A stretch of DNA of 64,000 bases, from contig CP065367.1 of NCBI GenBank assembly GCA_023206055.1, positions 1,853,637-1,917,636 on the forward strand. Reading direction: 5' to 3'. The translations under genes and the position numbers were made by a program. This stretch comes from Vibrio cyclitrophicus (GTDB lineage Bacteria; Pseudomonadota; Gammaproteobacteria; Enterobacterales; Vibrionaceae). Of the stretch, positions 1 to 8,881 are shown one piece after another. Each line of letters starts with the position of its first letter. Position 1 is the first letter of the stretch. The notes under the pieces are model-generated. The model did not search any database, was not told the origin of the DNA, and saw only the letters and a list, made by a program, of their open reading frames with translations.

Positions 1-699
1 GTTGACCGTGCAAACGCTGAAGCCTTTGTTCGTTACATCGATGAGGATGGTTTACAGGGTTATTACAGCTTACTGATTGTTAATGCTGAAAACGACAATA
101 TCAACACACTTGAAGATGTTTTAGAGCAACACAAAACACTCAAGCTTGGTAATGGCGATCCTAACTCTACTTCGGGCTTTCTCGTCCCGAATTTCGAAGC
201 ATTTGCCAACAATGGCATCTCCGCGAACGACTTCCACCGCAATGTGACCGCAAGCCATGGCGCTAACGTGATGGCGGTAGCGAATAACCAAGTCGATGTC
301 GCAACTAATCACACCATGAGTCTTATTCGCATTGAAGATCAGAACCCTGAGCTGCTTAGCAAGCTGAAGGTGGTTTGGCAGTCAGAGCTTATCCCATCAG
401 ATGTAATTACCTACCGCAAAGATTTAGACGAAGGCTTGAAACAAAAGGCGCGTGATTTCTTTGTCAGCTACGGAAAACAGCCAGAGCAGCTTAAAAACCT
501 AAATCAACTGGCTTGGTCTGGCTTTGCTGCTACTGACAACAACCAGCTACTGCCTATTCGTCAAATGGAAGCGTTCAAGAAGCTGGTTGAAGCTGAAAAC
601 AACAGCAACCTAAGCGAGAAAGTGAGAGCCGATCGTATGGCGCAATACCAAGCCGAAATCGACCAGCTGCAAACAGAAATTGATGCGCTGAAAGGTTAA
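1..699 (+). CDS. phnD: Phosphonate ABC transporter periplasmic binding protein PhnD (5' end missing)
   Basis: The frame is open from base 1, so the N-terminus and signal peptide lie outside the window; about 232 residues remain. The visible part has the C-terminal lobe of a PhnD-type binding protein: a GDPNSTSGFLVP ligand-loop segment, then an alternating region and a charged helical tail. PhnD captures phosphonates in the periplasm and passes them to PhnE. The position directly before phnE and the C-P lyase genes supports the call. phnC, the ATPase, is expected just upstream of the window. The C-terminal 30 residues are Gln/Glu-rich, as in E. coli PhnD. Confidence 0.93.
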   Translation, partial: VDRANAEAFVRYIDEDGLQGYYSLLIVNAENDNINTLEDVLEQHKTLKLGNGDPNSTSGFLVPNFEAFANNGISANDFHRNVTASHGANVMAVANNQVDVATNHTMSLIRIEDQNPELLSKLKVVWQSELIPSDVITYRKDLDEGLKQKARDFFVSYGKQPEQLKNLNQLAWSGFAATDNNQLLPIRQMEAFKKLVEAENNSNLSEKVRADRMAQYQAEIDQLQTEIDALKG

Positions 700-711
700 T
701 CCAATTCCCCC

Positions 712-732
712 TGCGCCGCTGTGAGCGGCGCA
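712..732 (+). other. Intercistronic stem-loop between phnD and phnE
   Basis: A perfect 9-bp stem (TGCGCCGCT / AGCGGCGCA) closes on a 3-nt loop GTG, 12 bases after the phnD stop. No T-run follows, so it is not a classical terminator. Hairpins here often stabilise the binding-protein mRNA or weaken downstream expression; that role is inferred from position. Confidence 0.7.
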
Positions 733-742
733 ATAAAAGAGT

Positions 743-1540
743 ATGAGAACAATGACTGCAATGACTCAAAGTTACGAGCCTTCATCGAAGCTGTCGATTA
801 AAAACGGCGTGATTGCTGTGATAGCGCTACTGGTCCTTAGCTGGGCGTGGCAAGGCGCAGAAATGGCACCAATGATGTTCTTCGAACACCCAGAGAATAT
901 GGTTCAGCTGGGCAAAGACTTCTTCCCCGCGGATTTCAGTGAAAGCAACGTGTACCTCAGCGAAATGCTGGTGACGATTCAAGTGGGTATTTGGGGAACC
1001 GTGTTATCGATTTTGTTAGCGATTCCATTTGGCATTTTGAGTGCTGAGAACCTGATGCCGAGTTGGGTGACATTTCCAATTCGTCGCCTGATGGACTGTT
1101 TACGCGCTATCAACGAAATGGTGTTTGCGATGCTGTTTGTGGTTGTTGTTGGATTGGGCCCGTTTGCAGGTGTGATGGCGCTGTTCATTCACACCACAGG
1201 CGTGCTTGCCAAACTATTTGCAGAAGCGATCGAAGCGATTGAACCCGGCCCAATGGAAGGGGTGAAAGCGACAGGTGCAAACCCTATCGAGGTGATTCTT
1301 TACGGTGTGATTCCACAAGTGATGCCACTTTGGATTTCTTACTCACTGTATCGCTTAGAGTCGAACATTCGCTCGGCAACGGTTGTAGGCATGGTTGGCG
1401 CGGGCGGTATCGGTGTATTGCTTTGGCAATCTATCTCAGGTTTCCAGTTGCAACAAACTGCCGCAATTATGGCGATTGTTATCGTGACGGTAAGCATTAT
1501 CGACTTCGTTTCTCAAATCATTCGTAAGAAGTTTATTTAG
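743..1540 (+). CDS. phnE: Phosphonate ABC transporter permease PhnE
   Basis: A 265-residue inner-membrane permease with about six hydrophobic segments. The cytoplasmic EAA-type loop, around EAIEPGPMEGVKATGANP (residues about 158-178), is the site that contacts the ATPase. Length fits the PhnE family (about 260-275). Several Met codons crowd the start (743, 752, 761), so the exact start is uncertain. It is the second gene of the operon and partners with PhnD and the PhnC expected outside the window. Confidence 0.93.
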   Translation: MRTMTAMTQSYEPSSKLSIKNGVIAVIALLVLSWAWQGAEMAPMMFFEHPENMVQLGKDFFPADFSESNVYLSEMLVTIQVGIWGTVLSILLAIPFGILSAENLMPSWVTFPIRRLMDCLRAINEMVFAMLFVVVVGLGPFAGVMALFIHTTGVLAKLFAEAIEAIEPGPMEGVKATGANPIEVILYGVIPQVMPLWISYSLYRLESNIRSATVVGMVGAGGIGVLLWQSISGFQLQQTAAIMAIVIVTVSIIDFVSQIIRKKFI

Positions 1541-1608
1541 GCATCTTAGATGTCTATTTAAAAGAACTTGTCTAGATAAGTGATTGAATTTTAGGAAAGA
1601 AAACCCTT

Positions 1609-2304
1609 ATGCCCGTTTACTTAGATATTGCCTCAGAGCTGGAAAAGGAAGTCAAAGACCACTTTGTGCCGGGTGACTACTTACCACCTGAATCCAAATT
1701 GGCTGAACGCTTTGCAGTGAATCGTCACACGCTTCGCCGCGCAGTCGATGAACTGGTGTCAACGGGCCTGATTCAACGCCATCAAGGCAAAGGCAACATG
1801 GTGATTCGTCAGCCAAGTGAGTATCGACTTCACTCGGGCGCACATTTCACCAAGAACCTGATTGAGCAAGGGGCAATGCCAAGATGTGAGGTGCTTCAGT
1901 CTCGCCTTATCAATGTATCACCCAAGATTGCGGGTTACTTGAAGGTGGAAGAAGGGAGCAAAGTTATTCATATCCGTACCCTGCGAAAAACCGGAGATAC
2001 GCCGAGAACCATCATCGACCACTACTTACCGAACTTGGAGTGGTGGCCGATTCTCAAGAACTTCACCAACGGTTCATTGCACCAATTTATTCAGCGTGGT
2101 TTGGAGACTGATTTAGAGCGAAAAGAGACTCGAGTGGGCGCGAAAATTCCAACCAATGAAGAGTGTCGTTTATTGCAAATCAGTACCAGTACACCGCTAC
2201 TCAAAATTAAAACCACCAACGTAATTAAAGGCACTCAAGTAATAGCGGAATTCTCGAGTTCCAATACCCGTGCCGACGCAACCGAAATAGTAATGGAGCA
2301 CTAA
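1609..2304 (+). CDS. phnF: GntR-family regulator of phosphonate genes, PhnF
   Basis: 231 residues. The N-terminal winged helix-turn-helix (about residues 1-70) contains YLPPESKLAERFAVNRHTLRRA, typical of the GntR HutC/FarR group, and a UTRA ligand-binding domain fills about 85-228. The start has an upstream AGGAAAG. It sits inside the phn operon between phnE and phnG, as in E. coli. It probably senses a phosphonate or phosphorylated ligand; the ligand is not known from sequence. Confidence 0.92.
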   Translation: MPVYLDIASELEKEVKDHFVPGDYLPPESKLAERFAVNRHTLRRAVDELVSTGLIQRHQGKGNMVIRQPSEYRLHSGAHFTKNLIEQGAMPRCEVLQSRLINVSPKIAGYLKVEEGSKVIHIRTLRKTGDTPRTIIDHYLPNLEWWPILKNFTNGSLHQFIQRGLETDLERKETRVGAKIPTNEECRLLQISTSTPLLKIKTTNVIKGTQVIAEFSSSNTRADATEIVMEH

Positions 2305-2751
2305 ATGACAGCTTTGAAAGAGCGACAAAAGTGGATGTCAGTACTCGCGCAGAGCCAGTTTTCAGAATTGAAAACGCGCTGGGAAGCATTAGGGCTAGAC
2401 GCAGAATACGCCATGGTTCGCCAACCAGAGATTGGTTTAGCACAAGTCCGTGCACGTATGGGCTCAACAGGCCGTCAGTTCAATATGGGGGATGTCACGA
2501 TTACTCGCGCCGTCATCAAGCTAACAAGTGGAGAGCTTGGGTACAGCTACCTACAGGGACGAAGCAAGCCTCATGCAGAGCTAGCCGCTGTTGTTGATGC
2601 CTTGATGCAAAACGGACAACAAGCCGAGGTGATCAACGCGCAACTTATTGAGCCGTTGGCTGCGATAAAGCACGAACGAGACAGTCAACGTCGTCAAGAA
2701 GTGGCGTCAAGCAAAGTGGACTTTTTTACCATGGTTCGCGGAGAAGACTAG
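2305..2751 (+). CDS. phnG: C-P lyase core subunit PhnG
   Basis: 148 residues, starting immediately after the phnF stop (TAAATG, no gap). It matches PhnG in length and in the segment MVRQPEIGLAQVRARMGSTG near residues 37-56. In the known C-P lyase complex PhnG pairs with PhnI, PhnH and PhnJ. Together with PhnI, PhnH and PhnL it takes part in coupling phosphonate to the ribose of ATP with loss of adenine. Close packing suggests translational coupling with phnF. Confidence 0.93.
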   Translation: MTALKERQKWMSVLAQSQFSELKTRWEALGLDAEYAMVRQPEIGLAQVRARMGSTGRQFNMGDVTITRAVIKLTSGELGYSYLQGRSKPHAELAAVVDALMQNGQQAEVINAQLIEPLAAIKHERDSQRRQEVASSKVDFFTMVRGED

Positions 2752-2859
2752 GCCCGTGAAGAAGACTGGCTTAGTAAAGAAAAGCTTCGCTCGTAAGCAA
2801 AATAACCACATGTCATTCAAGAATAAGATTAACGAATTAAACAGGTTAGAACGAATTCA

Positions 2860-3480
2860 ATGAGTATGATTTCTCCTGCATTTCAAGATGCAGTTCATGA
2901 CAGCCAGCAGTGCTTTCGATTATTGCTCAAGGCTATGTCAGAACCCGGCACCGTAGTAACACTAAACCGTTGTGAAGGCTTTGGTTCAATGATGAGTGCA
3001 GCGGCACAAACACTGCTTTCAATGGCCGACCACGCGACGCCAATTTGGCTATCTGAGACATTAAAAGCCGATCACGCAGTGACTGAAAACATCAAGTTTC
3101 ATGTTGGCGCACCGATTGTAGAACAGACTCAACAAGCGAGCTTTGCTGCGATTTCAGCACAAGATCTACAGGATGTTGATTGGTCAGAACTGACATTCAA
3201 TCTCGGTAACGAAGAGTACCCAGATACCTCAACAACAGTTGTGATAGAGGTTGATAGCTTAACGTCTGGAGCTGAGCTGTCTCTGAGTGGCCCGGGTATT
3301 CAAAGTGAACAAGCTGCGTTTTTTAGCGGATTACCGGCGGACTTTGTCGCTTACCTCAAAGAGCGTCAACTATTGGTGAAGTTTCCATTAGGTGTCGACT
3401 TTATCTTTGTAGCGGATCAGCAAGTGCTGTGTCTGCCTCGTACAACCAAAGTGGAGGCGACATCATGTACGTTGCTGTAA
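2860..3480 (+). CDS. phnH: C-P lyase core subunit PhnH
   Basis: 206 residues. The opening (PAFQDAVHDSQQCFRLLLKAMSEPGT, residues 5-30) is characteristic of PhnH, a PLP-transferase-like fold without the cofactor lysine role. It is a structural subunit of the PhnGHIJ complex. The 108-bp gap after phnG is the largest within this part of the operon and holds no convincing gene. The 3' end overlaps phnI by 16 bases. Confidence 0.93.
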   Translation: MSMISPAFQDAVHDSQQCFRLLLKAMSEPGTVVTLNRCEGFGSMMSAAAQTLLSMADHATPIWLSETLKADHAVTENIKFHVGAPIVEQTQQASFAAISAQDLQDVDWSELTFNLGNEEYPDTSTTVVIEVDSLTSGAELSLSGPGIQSEQAAFFSGLPADFVAYLKERQLLVKFPLGVDFIFVADQQVLCLPRTTKVEATSCTLL

Positions 3481-4586
3481 AGGGTGGAGAAAAGGCCATT
3501 AGTCTGGCGCACCAACTGCAAGCTAAGAAGCGTCGCGGAAACCCAAAGCTGCCAGAGTTGACCGTAGAGCAGATTCAAGAGCAGTTGTCGGGTTCGGTAG
3601 ACCGAGTGATGACGGAAGGCGGCATTTACGACAAACAACTCGCGGCATTGGCAATCAAACAAGCAGCCGGTGATTTGGTTGAAGCTATTTTCTTGTTGCG
3701 TGCTTATCGCACCACTTTACCTCGCCTGATTACTGCTCAACCCGTTGATACCAATACAATGCGAATTGAACGTCGTATTTCGGCAACCTATAAAGACCTA
3801 CCTGGCGGTCAGATCTTAGGCCCAACCTACGATTACACGCATCGTCTGTTGGATTTCAGTTTGCTTGCTGAAGGTGAAACTCCGCAGCTCCCTACTCATG
3901 ATGTGACTGAGTCTGAACCTTGCCCGCAGGTATTGGGCATTCTTGAAAACCTCGACATGATGTTGACCGAAGAAGACGACCAACAGGCTCCCGAAGACAT
4001 CACCATGAATCCGGTGAACTACCCATGCGACCGCAGTGCACGTCTACAAAACTTGGTGCGTGGCGATGAAGGCTTCTTGTTGGCACTAAGCTATTCGACT
4101 CAGCGTGGTTATGGTCGAAACCACCCATTCGCGGGCGAGATTCGCACCGGTTTCTCAACGTTATCGATTGAACCTGAAGAGCTAGGTTTTAGCATCGATA
4201 TTGGTGAAATTGAGCTGACTGAATGTCAGATGATCAACGGCTTTGTTGGCAATAAACAGCAGAAAGCCAAACTGACTCGCGGCTACGGCTTAACGTTTGG
4301 CGCTACTGAACGTAAAGCAATGTCGATGGCGTTGGTTGACCGTTCTTTACAAGCCGCAGAATACGATGAACCCGTCGATGGCCCAGCTCAAGATGAAGAG
4401 TTCGTGCTTTCTCACTCAGACAACGTAGAAGCTGCAGGCTTTGTGTCTCACCTAAAACTTCCTCACTACGTCGATTTCCAAGCTGAACTGGAGCTGCTTA
4501 GAAAAATGCACAAAGAGCACGATGAATTGATGGCTCAACAAGGTGATGACGAACAAGGTAATGAAGTACAAGGAGATCAGGCATGA
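3465..4586 (+). CDS. phnI: C-P lyase core subunit PhnI (nucleosidase)
   Basis: 373 residues from the ATG at 3465, which gives the family-typical N-terminus MYVAVKGGEKAI and is preceded by GGAGG. A longer frame from 3429 is open but lacks this support. PhnI catalyses displacement of adenine from ATP or GTP and, with PhnGHL, makes alpha-D-ribose-1-methylphosphonate-5-triphosphate. The C-terminus is acidic and Gln-rich (last 20 residues). It overlaps phnH by 16 bases and phnJ by 4 (ATGA), so the three are translationally coupled. Confidence 0.95.
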   Translation: MYVAVKGGEKAISLAHQLQAKKRRGNPKLPELTVEQIQEQLSGSVDRVMTEGGIYDKQLAALAIKQAAGDLVEAIFLLRAYRTTLPRLITAQPVDTNTMRIERRISATYKDLPGGQILGPTYDYTHRLLDFSLLAEGETPQLPTHDVTESEPCPQVLGILENLDMMLTEEDDQQAPEDITMNPVNYPCDRSARLQNLVRGDEGFLLALSYSTQRGYGRNHPFAGEIRTGFSTLSIEPEELGFSIDIGEIELTECQMINGFVGNKQQKAKLTRGYGLTFGATERKAMSMALVDRSLQAAEYDEPVDGPAQDEEFVLSHSDNVEAAGFVSHLKLPHYVDFQAELELLRKMHKEHDELMAQQGDDEQGNEVQGDQA

Positions 4587-5521
4587 ACACAGCAACACTT
4601 AATGCACCGATAGGTAACGCTTCAGCGACGTTAAATACCGACGAGAAAGCATCTCACAGCCCAGCAGGAGCGACGGGTTATAACTATGGCTACCTTGACG
4701 AGCAAACCAAGCGAATGATTCGCCGTGCCTTACTTAAAGCGGTGTCGATTCCGGGTTACCAAGTGCCGTTTGGTGGTCGTGAAATGCCAATGCCTTACGG
4801 GTGGGGTACTGGTGGTGTGCAGATCACCGCTGCGATTATCGGCCAATCAGACACGCTAAAAGTGATCGACCAAGGTGCAGATGATACTACCAATGCGGTG
4901 TCGATTCGTGAGTTCTTCAAGTCTATCGCCAGTGCAAGTACGACTGAGAAAACCACGGAAGCGAGCATCATCCAGACTCGACATCGCATCCCAGAAGTTG
5001 ATCTTCAAGAAGATCAGATCTTGGTCTATCAGGTGCCAATCCCAGAGCCACTTCGCTTCATCGAGCCACGTGAAACTGAAACTCGCAAAATGCATGCGCT
5101 GCAAGAGTACGGAATCATGCACGTCAAATTGTATGAAGACATTGCTCGTTTTGGTCATATCTCAACGGCTTACGCTTACCCAGTGCGAGTCAATGATCGT
5201 TACATCATGGATCCATCGCCAATCCCTAAGTTCGACAACCCGAAAATGGACAACATGGCCGCACTACAACTGTTTGGCGCGGGTCGCGAAAAGCGCATTT
5301 ACGCCGTTCCTCCTTACACCAAGGTTCAGAGTTTAGATTTCGAAGATCATCCGTTTGAAGTTCAGAAGTGGGACGAGCCGTGTGCGATTTGTGGCTCAAC
5401 GGATACCTTCCTTGATGAGGTTGTTATGGATGACCAAGGCTCACATATGTTTGTTTGCTCAGATACGGATTACTGCCGTGAGCAACAAGGGTCTAGTCAT
5501 AAACAGGAGAACAACGCATGA
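4583..5521 (+). CDS. phnJ: Radical SAM carbon-phosphorus lyase PhnJ
   Basis: 312 residues, about 30 longer than the E. coli enzyme, with the excess in a Thr/Ala/Asn-rich N-terminus (residues 1-30). The catalytic cysteines are C267, C270, C292 and C298. Their spacing, C-x2-C-x21-C-x5-C, is the same as E. coli C241/C244/C266/C272: the first three bind the 4Fe-4S cluster and the last carries the thiyl radical. PhnJ cleaves the C-P bond of ribose-1-phosphonate-5-phosphate to give the alkane and the 1,2-cyclic phosphate. All key residues are present. Confidence 0.96.
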   Translation: MNTATLNAPIGNASATLNTDEKASHSPAGATGYNYGYLDEQTKRMIRRALLKAVSIPGYQVPFGGREMPMPYGWGTGGVQITAAIIGQSDTLKVIDQGADDTTNAVSIREFFKSIASASTTEKTTEASIIQTRHRIPEVDLQEDQILVYQVPIPEPLRFIEPRETETRKMHALQEYGIMHVKLYEDIARFGHISTAYAYPVRVNDRYIMDPSPIPKFDNPKMDNMAALQLFGAGREKRIYAVPPYTKVQSLDFEDHPFEVQKWDEPCAICGSTDTFLDEVVMDDQGSHMFVCSDTDYCREQQGSSHKQENNA

Positions 5522-6345
5522 ATGCGGTAACGAACATGAAACACGAATGGAATCAGTCAGAGCAACCTCTGTTGTCTGTCTCTAACCTCACTAAGTTGTA
5601 TGCGCCTGGTAAAGGTTTCCAGAACGTATCTTTCGACCTCTACCCCGGTGAAGTCTTGGGTATTGTCGGGGAGTCTGGCTCTGGCAAAAGTACCTTATTG
5701 AAGTCACTTTCTGGCCGCCAAACACCAGACAGCGGTGAAGTGATCTACTTACGTGGTGACGCGGATAAGCAAATCTCACAACTTGAAGACTTATACCAAA
5801 TGGCAGAAAGTCAGCGTCGTCACTTGCTTCGTACCGAGTGGGGCGTGGTACATCAACATCCAATGGATGGTTTGCGTGGCCGAGTATCGGCGGGTGGCAA
5901 TATTGGTGAGCGCCTGATGGCAGTGGGTGAACGTAACTATGGCGAAATTCGCGAGAAATCAGCGAAATGGCTCGGTGATGTCGAGATCCCAACGGATAGA
6001 ATGGACGACATGCCGACGACCTTTTCTGGAGGTATGCAGCAAAGATTGCAGATCGCACGCAACCTCGTGACTCACCCTAAGTTGATCTTTATGGATGAAC
6101 CAACAGGCGGTTTGGATGTGTCTGTTCAAGCCAAGTTGCTTGATCTTCTTCGTCGCTTAGTCACAGAGCTTGAATTAGCTGTGGTGATCGTAACCCACGA
6201 TCTTGCTGTGGCTCGTTTGCTTGCACATCGGTTAATGGTGATGCGCCGCAGTGAAGTCGTCGAAAGCGGCCTTACTGATCAAGTGCTTGACGATCCTCAA
6301 CACCCATACACACAACTGCTGGTTTCTTCTGTATTGCAGAATTAA
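5518..6345 (+). CDS. phnK: C-P lyase accessory ABC-type ATPase PhnK
   Basis: 275 residues, slightly longer than usual (about 252), so the ATG at 5536 is an alternative start. It has Walker A GESGSGKST (residues 51-59), signature FSGGMQQRLQIARNL and Walker B LIFMDEPTGGLD. Despite its transporter-like sequence, PhnK binds PhnJ in the C-P lyase core complex. The gene overlaps phnJ by 4 bases (ATGA). Confidence 0.94.
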   Translation: MNAVTNMKHEWNQSEQPLLSVSNLTKLYAPGKGFQNVSFDLYPGEVLGIVGESGSGKSTLLKSLSGRQTPDSGEVIYLRGDADKQISQLEDLYQMAESQRRHLLRTEWGVVHQHPMDGLRGRVSAGGNIGERLMAVGERNYGEIREKSAKWLGDVEIPTDRMDDMPTTFSGGMQQRLQIARNLVTHPKLIFMDEPTGGLDVSVQAKLLDLLRRLVTELELAVVIVTHDLAVARLLAHRLMVMRRSEVVESGLTDQVLDDPQHPYTQLLVSSVLQN

Positions 6346-6355
6346 GGACGATGAC

Positions 6356-7081
6356 ATGAATACTAAACTAACCGTAAACAACGTCAGCAAAACCTTTGTG
6401 CTGCACAACCAAAATGGTGTTGAACTGCCAGTTCTCACTGGCGCGAACTTCTCGGTAGACAGTGGCGAGTGTGTGGTTCTGCACGGCCACTCTGGATCAG
6501 GTAAATCAACGCTTCTGCGTGCGCTGTATGCCAACTACTTGGTGGATTCTGGCTCGATTAATATTGTGCATAAGGGCAACACGCTAGACCTTGCCAAAGC
6601 AACACCAAGAGAAATCATCAACGTACGTAAACACACCATAGGTTGGGTGAGTCAGTTCTTACGTGTGATTCCACGTATCAGTGCATTGGAAGTAGTGATG
6701 CAACCTATGTTGGAAATGGGTGGCTGCGCGCAAGAAGCAGAACAGAGAGCCAAGTTACTGCTGACACGCTTAAACGTGCCAGAGCATTTATGGCATTTAG
6801 CGCCTGCAACCTTTTCTGGTGGTGAACAGCAGCGTGTGAACATCGCACGTGGTTTTATTGTTGATTACCCAATCCTACTGCTTGATGAACCAACGGCTTC
6901 GCTTGATGCGACTAACAGTGCGGTCGTCGTGAGTTTGATTGAAGAGGCCAAAGCGGGCGGCGCTGCAATCATCGGTATCTTCCATGACGAAGCGACACGA
7001 GACTTGGTCGCTGATCGTCTATACGACGTGAAGCGACAACAAGACATTTCACCAAAACAACTTACTACAGCGTGTGCGTAA
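6356..7081 (+). CDS. phnL: C-P lyase ABC-type ATPase PhnL
   Basis: 241 residues from the ATG at 6356, which follows AAGGACG; an in-frame upstream Met at 6251 lies inside phnK and is rejected. Motifs: Walker A GHSGSGKS (residues 44-51), signature FSGGEQQRVNIARG, Walker B ILLLDEPTASLDAT. PhnL is needed with PhnG, PhnH and PhnI for the nucleotide-coupling step, and joins PhnK on the core complex. It starts 10 bases after phnK. Confidence 0.94.
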   Translation: MNTKLTVNNVSKTFVLHNQNGVELPVLTGANFSVDSGECVVLHGHSGSGKSTLLRALYANYLVDSGSINIVHKGNTLDLAKATPREIINVRKHTIGWVSQFLRVIPRISALEVVMQPMLEMGGCAQEAEQRAKLLLTRLNVPEHLWHLAPATFSGGEQQRVNIARGFIVDYPILLLDEPTASLDATNSAVVVSLIEEAKAGGAAIIGIFHDEATRDLVADRLYDVKRQQDISPKQLTTACA

Positions 7082-7096
7082 AGGGAGCTGACGCAA

Positions 7097-8230
7097 ATGA
7101 TTATTACCAACGTAAATCTGGTGCTTGAAAATGAAGTGGTACGGGGCTCGGTTGAATTGCGAGACGGCGTAATTGCCAACATGTCTGATTCGACAAGCCA
7201 ACTACCAGGTGCTTTTGATGGTGAAAATGGCTTCTTGATGCCGGGCTTGATTGAGCTGCATACCGATAACCTAGAGAAGTATTTCACGCCAAGACCCAAG
7301 GTGAACTGGCCGCCGCTTTCAGCAATGAGTGCACATGACACTCAGCTAATTGGTTCAGGCATCACTACAGTGCTTGATGCGGTTGCTTTAGGGGATTATC
7401 GAGATGGCAATCGTCAAGAGAACCTCGATCAGTTTATTAATACTGTAGCCGAGAGCCAGAAACGCGGTCTAACTCGTGCTGAGCATCGTATTCACTTGCG
7501 TTGCGAAGTGCCGCACTCAACCACGGTTGGTCTGTTTGAGCGTTACGTGAACATGCCAGAAGTGCAGTTGGTGTCTTTGATGGACCATGCGCCCGGACAG
7601 CGTCAGTTTGTAAACCTAGATAAGTATCGAACTTACTATCAAGGAAAGTACAACATGACGGATGCTGAAATGGCGGTGTACGAAAAAGACCAAGTTGCTC
7701 AGTCAGAACGTTGGTCGAAACAGAATCGTGATGAGATTTGTCGTCAGTGCCGAGAGTTGAACATTCCAACGGCAAGTCATGATGATGCAACTAGCGCGCA
7801 TGTGACGGAATCTAAAGAGTTGGGTATGGTCATCGCAGAGTTTCCAACCACAGTTGAGGCAGCGAAGCGCTCTCACGAATTAGGATTGAAGGTAATGATG
7901 GGTGCGCCAAACGTGATTCGTGGCGGTTCGCACTCGGGTAATGTCGCAGCGCATGAACTGGCGTCTTTGGGCGTGTTGGATATTTTGTCTTCTGATTACT
8001 ACCCAGTGAGCTTGTTAGATGCGGTATTTACGCTAGTGAATGATGAACGCAACAACCTCGATGTAGCACAAGCGGTGCAATTGGCGACATTGAATCCTGC
8101 ACAAGCTCTTGGCTTAACGGACCGTGGTGTCATCGCAGAAGGTAAGCGTGCCGATCTGGTGCTAGCGCATCGTTTAGATGATCACCAGCTGGTATCTCGT
8201 GTGTGGCGTGAAGGCAAGAAGGTATTCTAA
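7097..8230 (+). CDS. phnM: Ribose 1-phosphonate 5-triphosphate diphosphohydrolase PhnM
   Basis: 377 residues, the usual PhnM length. It is an amidohydrolase-fold metalloenzyme with the N-terminal metal motif H55-T-D57 inside LIELHTDNLEKYF, plus later HD-type ligands (SHDDATS near residue 230; SSDYYP near 298). It removes pyrophosphate from the triphosphate intermediate to give the PhnJ substrate. It starts 15 bases after phnL with GGGAG upstream. Confidence 0.95.
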   Translation: MIITNVNLVLENEVVRGSVELRDGVIANMSDSTSQLPGAFDGENGFLMPGLIELHTDNLEKYFTPRPKVNWPPLSAMSAHDTQLIGSGITTVLDAVALGDYRDGNRQENLDQFINTVAESQKRGLTRAEHRIHLRCEVPHSTTVGLFERYVNMPEVQLVSLMDHAPGQRQFVNLDKYRTYYQGKYNMTDAEMAVYEKDQVAQSERWSKQNRDEICRQCRELNIPTASHDDATSAHVTESKELGMVIAEFPTTVEAAKRSHELGLKVMMGAPNVIRGGSHSGNVAAHELASLGVLDILSSDYYPVSLLDAVFTLVNDERNNLDVAQAVQLATLNPAQALGLTDRGVIAEGKRADLVLAHRLDDHQLVSRVWREGKKVF

Positions 8231-8233
8231 TCC

Positions 8234-8881
8234 ATGTCTAAAGGTTACTCATTTGATGTGAATGGGGTGGTGAACGCTGCCCCTAAAGCTGACAAACCGG
8301 GCCAGCTTTATTACGTAATTGGTCCTTCTGGAGCAGGGAAAGATTCAATTATCTCGGCGCTACGAGAGCAGTTTGTTGAAGACTTGGTGGTCGCTCATCG
8401 CTACATCACACGTGCGGCCGATGCTGGTGGCGAAAATCATGTAGAGCTCAGTGATGATGAGTTTTTTATTCGCTACTCGCGCAATATGTTTGCGATGAGT
8501 TGGCAGGCACATGGTATGAGCTATGGCATAGGTCAAGAAGTTCACCAATGGATGGATGCGGGCTTAAGTGTCGTGGTCAATGGATCACGTGCGTATTTGG
8601 ATGCAGCCAGAGACTTATTTGGCGAGCGGTTAGTTCCCGTTGTAGTGAGCGTTAAGCCAGAGGTCTTAGAAGCCCGCTTACGAGCCCGCGGACGAGAAAA
8701 TGAAGCTGAGATTGCCCTTCGATTGCAACGTGCGGCTGACTATTGTGTGGATTCAGAATCCACTCTAAATAACACGCTGTGTATTGATAACAGTGGCACG
8801 CTTGAACAGAGCATTGCGCAGTTTGCTCGGTTAAAAGAGCAAGCTGAAAGGCTCGCAGAACCAGCAGGCGGTGTCGCATGA
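8234..8881 (+). CDS. phnN: Ribose 1,5-bisphosphokinase PhnN
   Basis: 215 residues of guanylate-kinase-like fold. The P-loop GPSGAGKD spans residues 30-37, and RYITRAA and SWQAHGMSYGI are typical of PhnN. It phosphorylates ribose 1,5-bisphosphate to PRPP, the last step that returns the sugar to metabolism. It starts 3 bases after phnM and overlaps phnP by 4 bases (ATGA). Confidence 0.93.
   Translation: MSKGYSFDVNGVVNAAPKADKPGQLYYVIGPSGAGKDSIISALREQFVEDLVVAHRYITRAADAGGENHVELSDDEFFIRYSRNMFAMSWQAHGMSYGIGQEVHQWMDAGLSVVVNGSRAYLDAARDLFGERLVPVVVSVKPEVLEARLRARGRENEAEIALRLQRAADYCVDSESTLNNTLCIDNSGTLEQSIAQFARLKEQAERLAEPAGGVA

Noticed and set aside
3429..3464. Longer phnI start
   Set aside because: The family N-terminus MYVAVKGGEKAI and GGAGG ribosome site both point to 3465.
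6251..6355. Upstream start of phnL inside phnK
   Set aside because: The added 35 residues are unlike PhnL and the start at 6356 has its own ribosome site.
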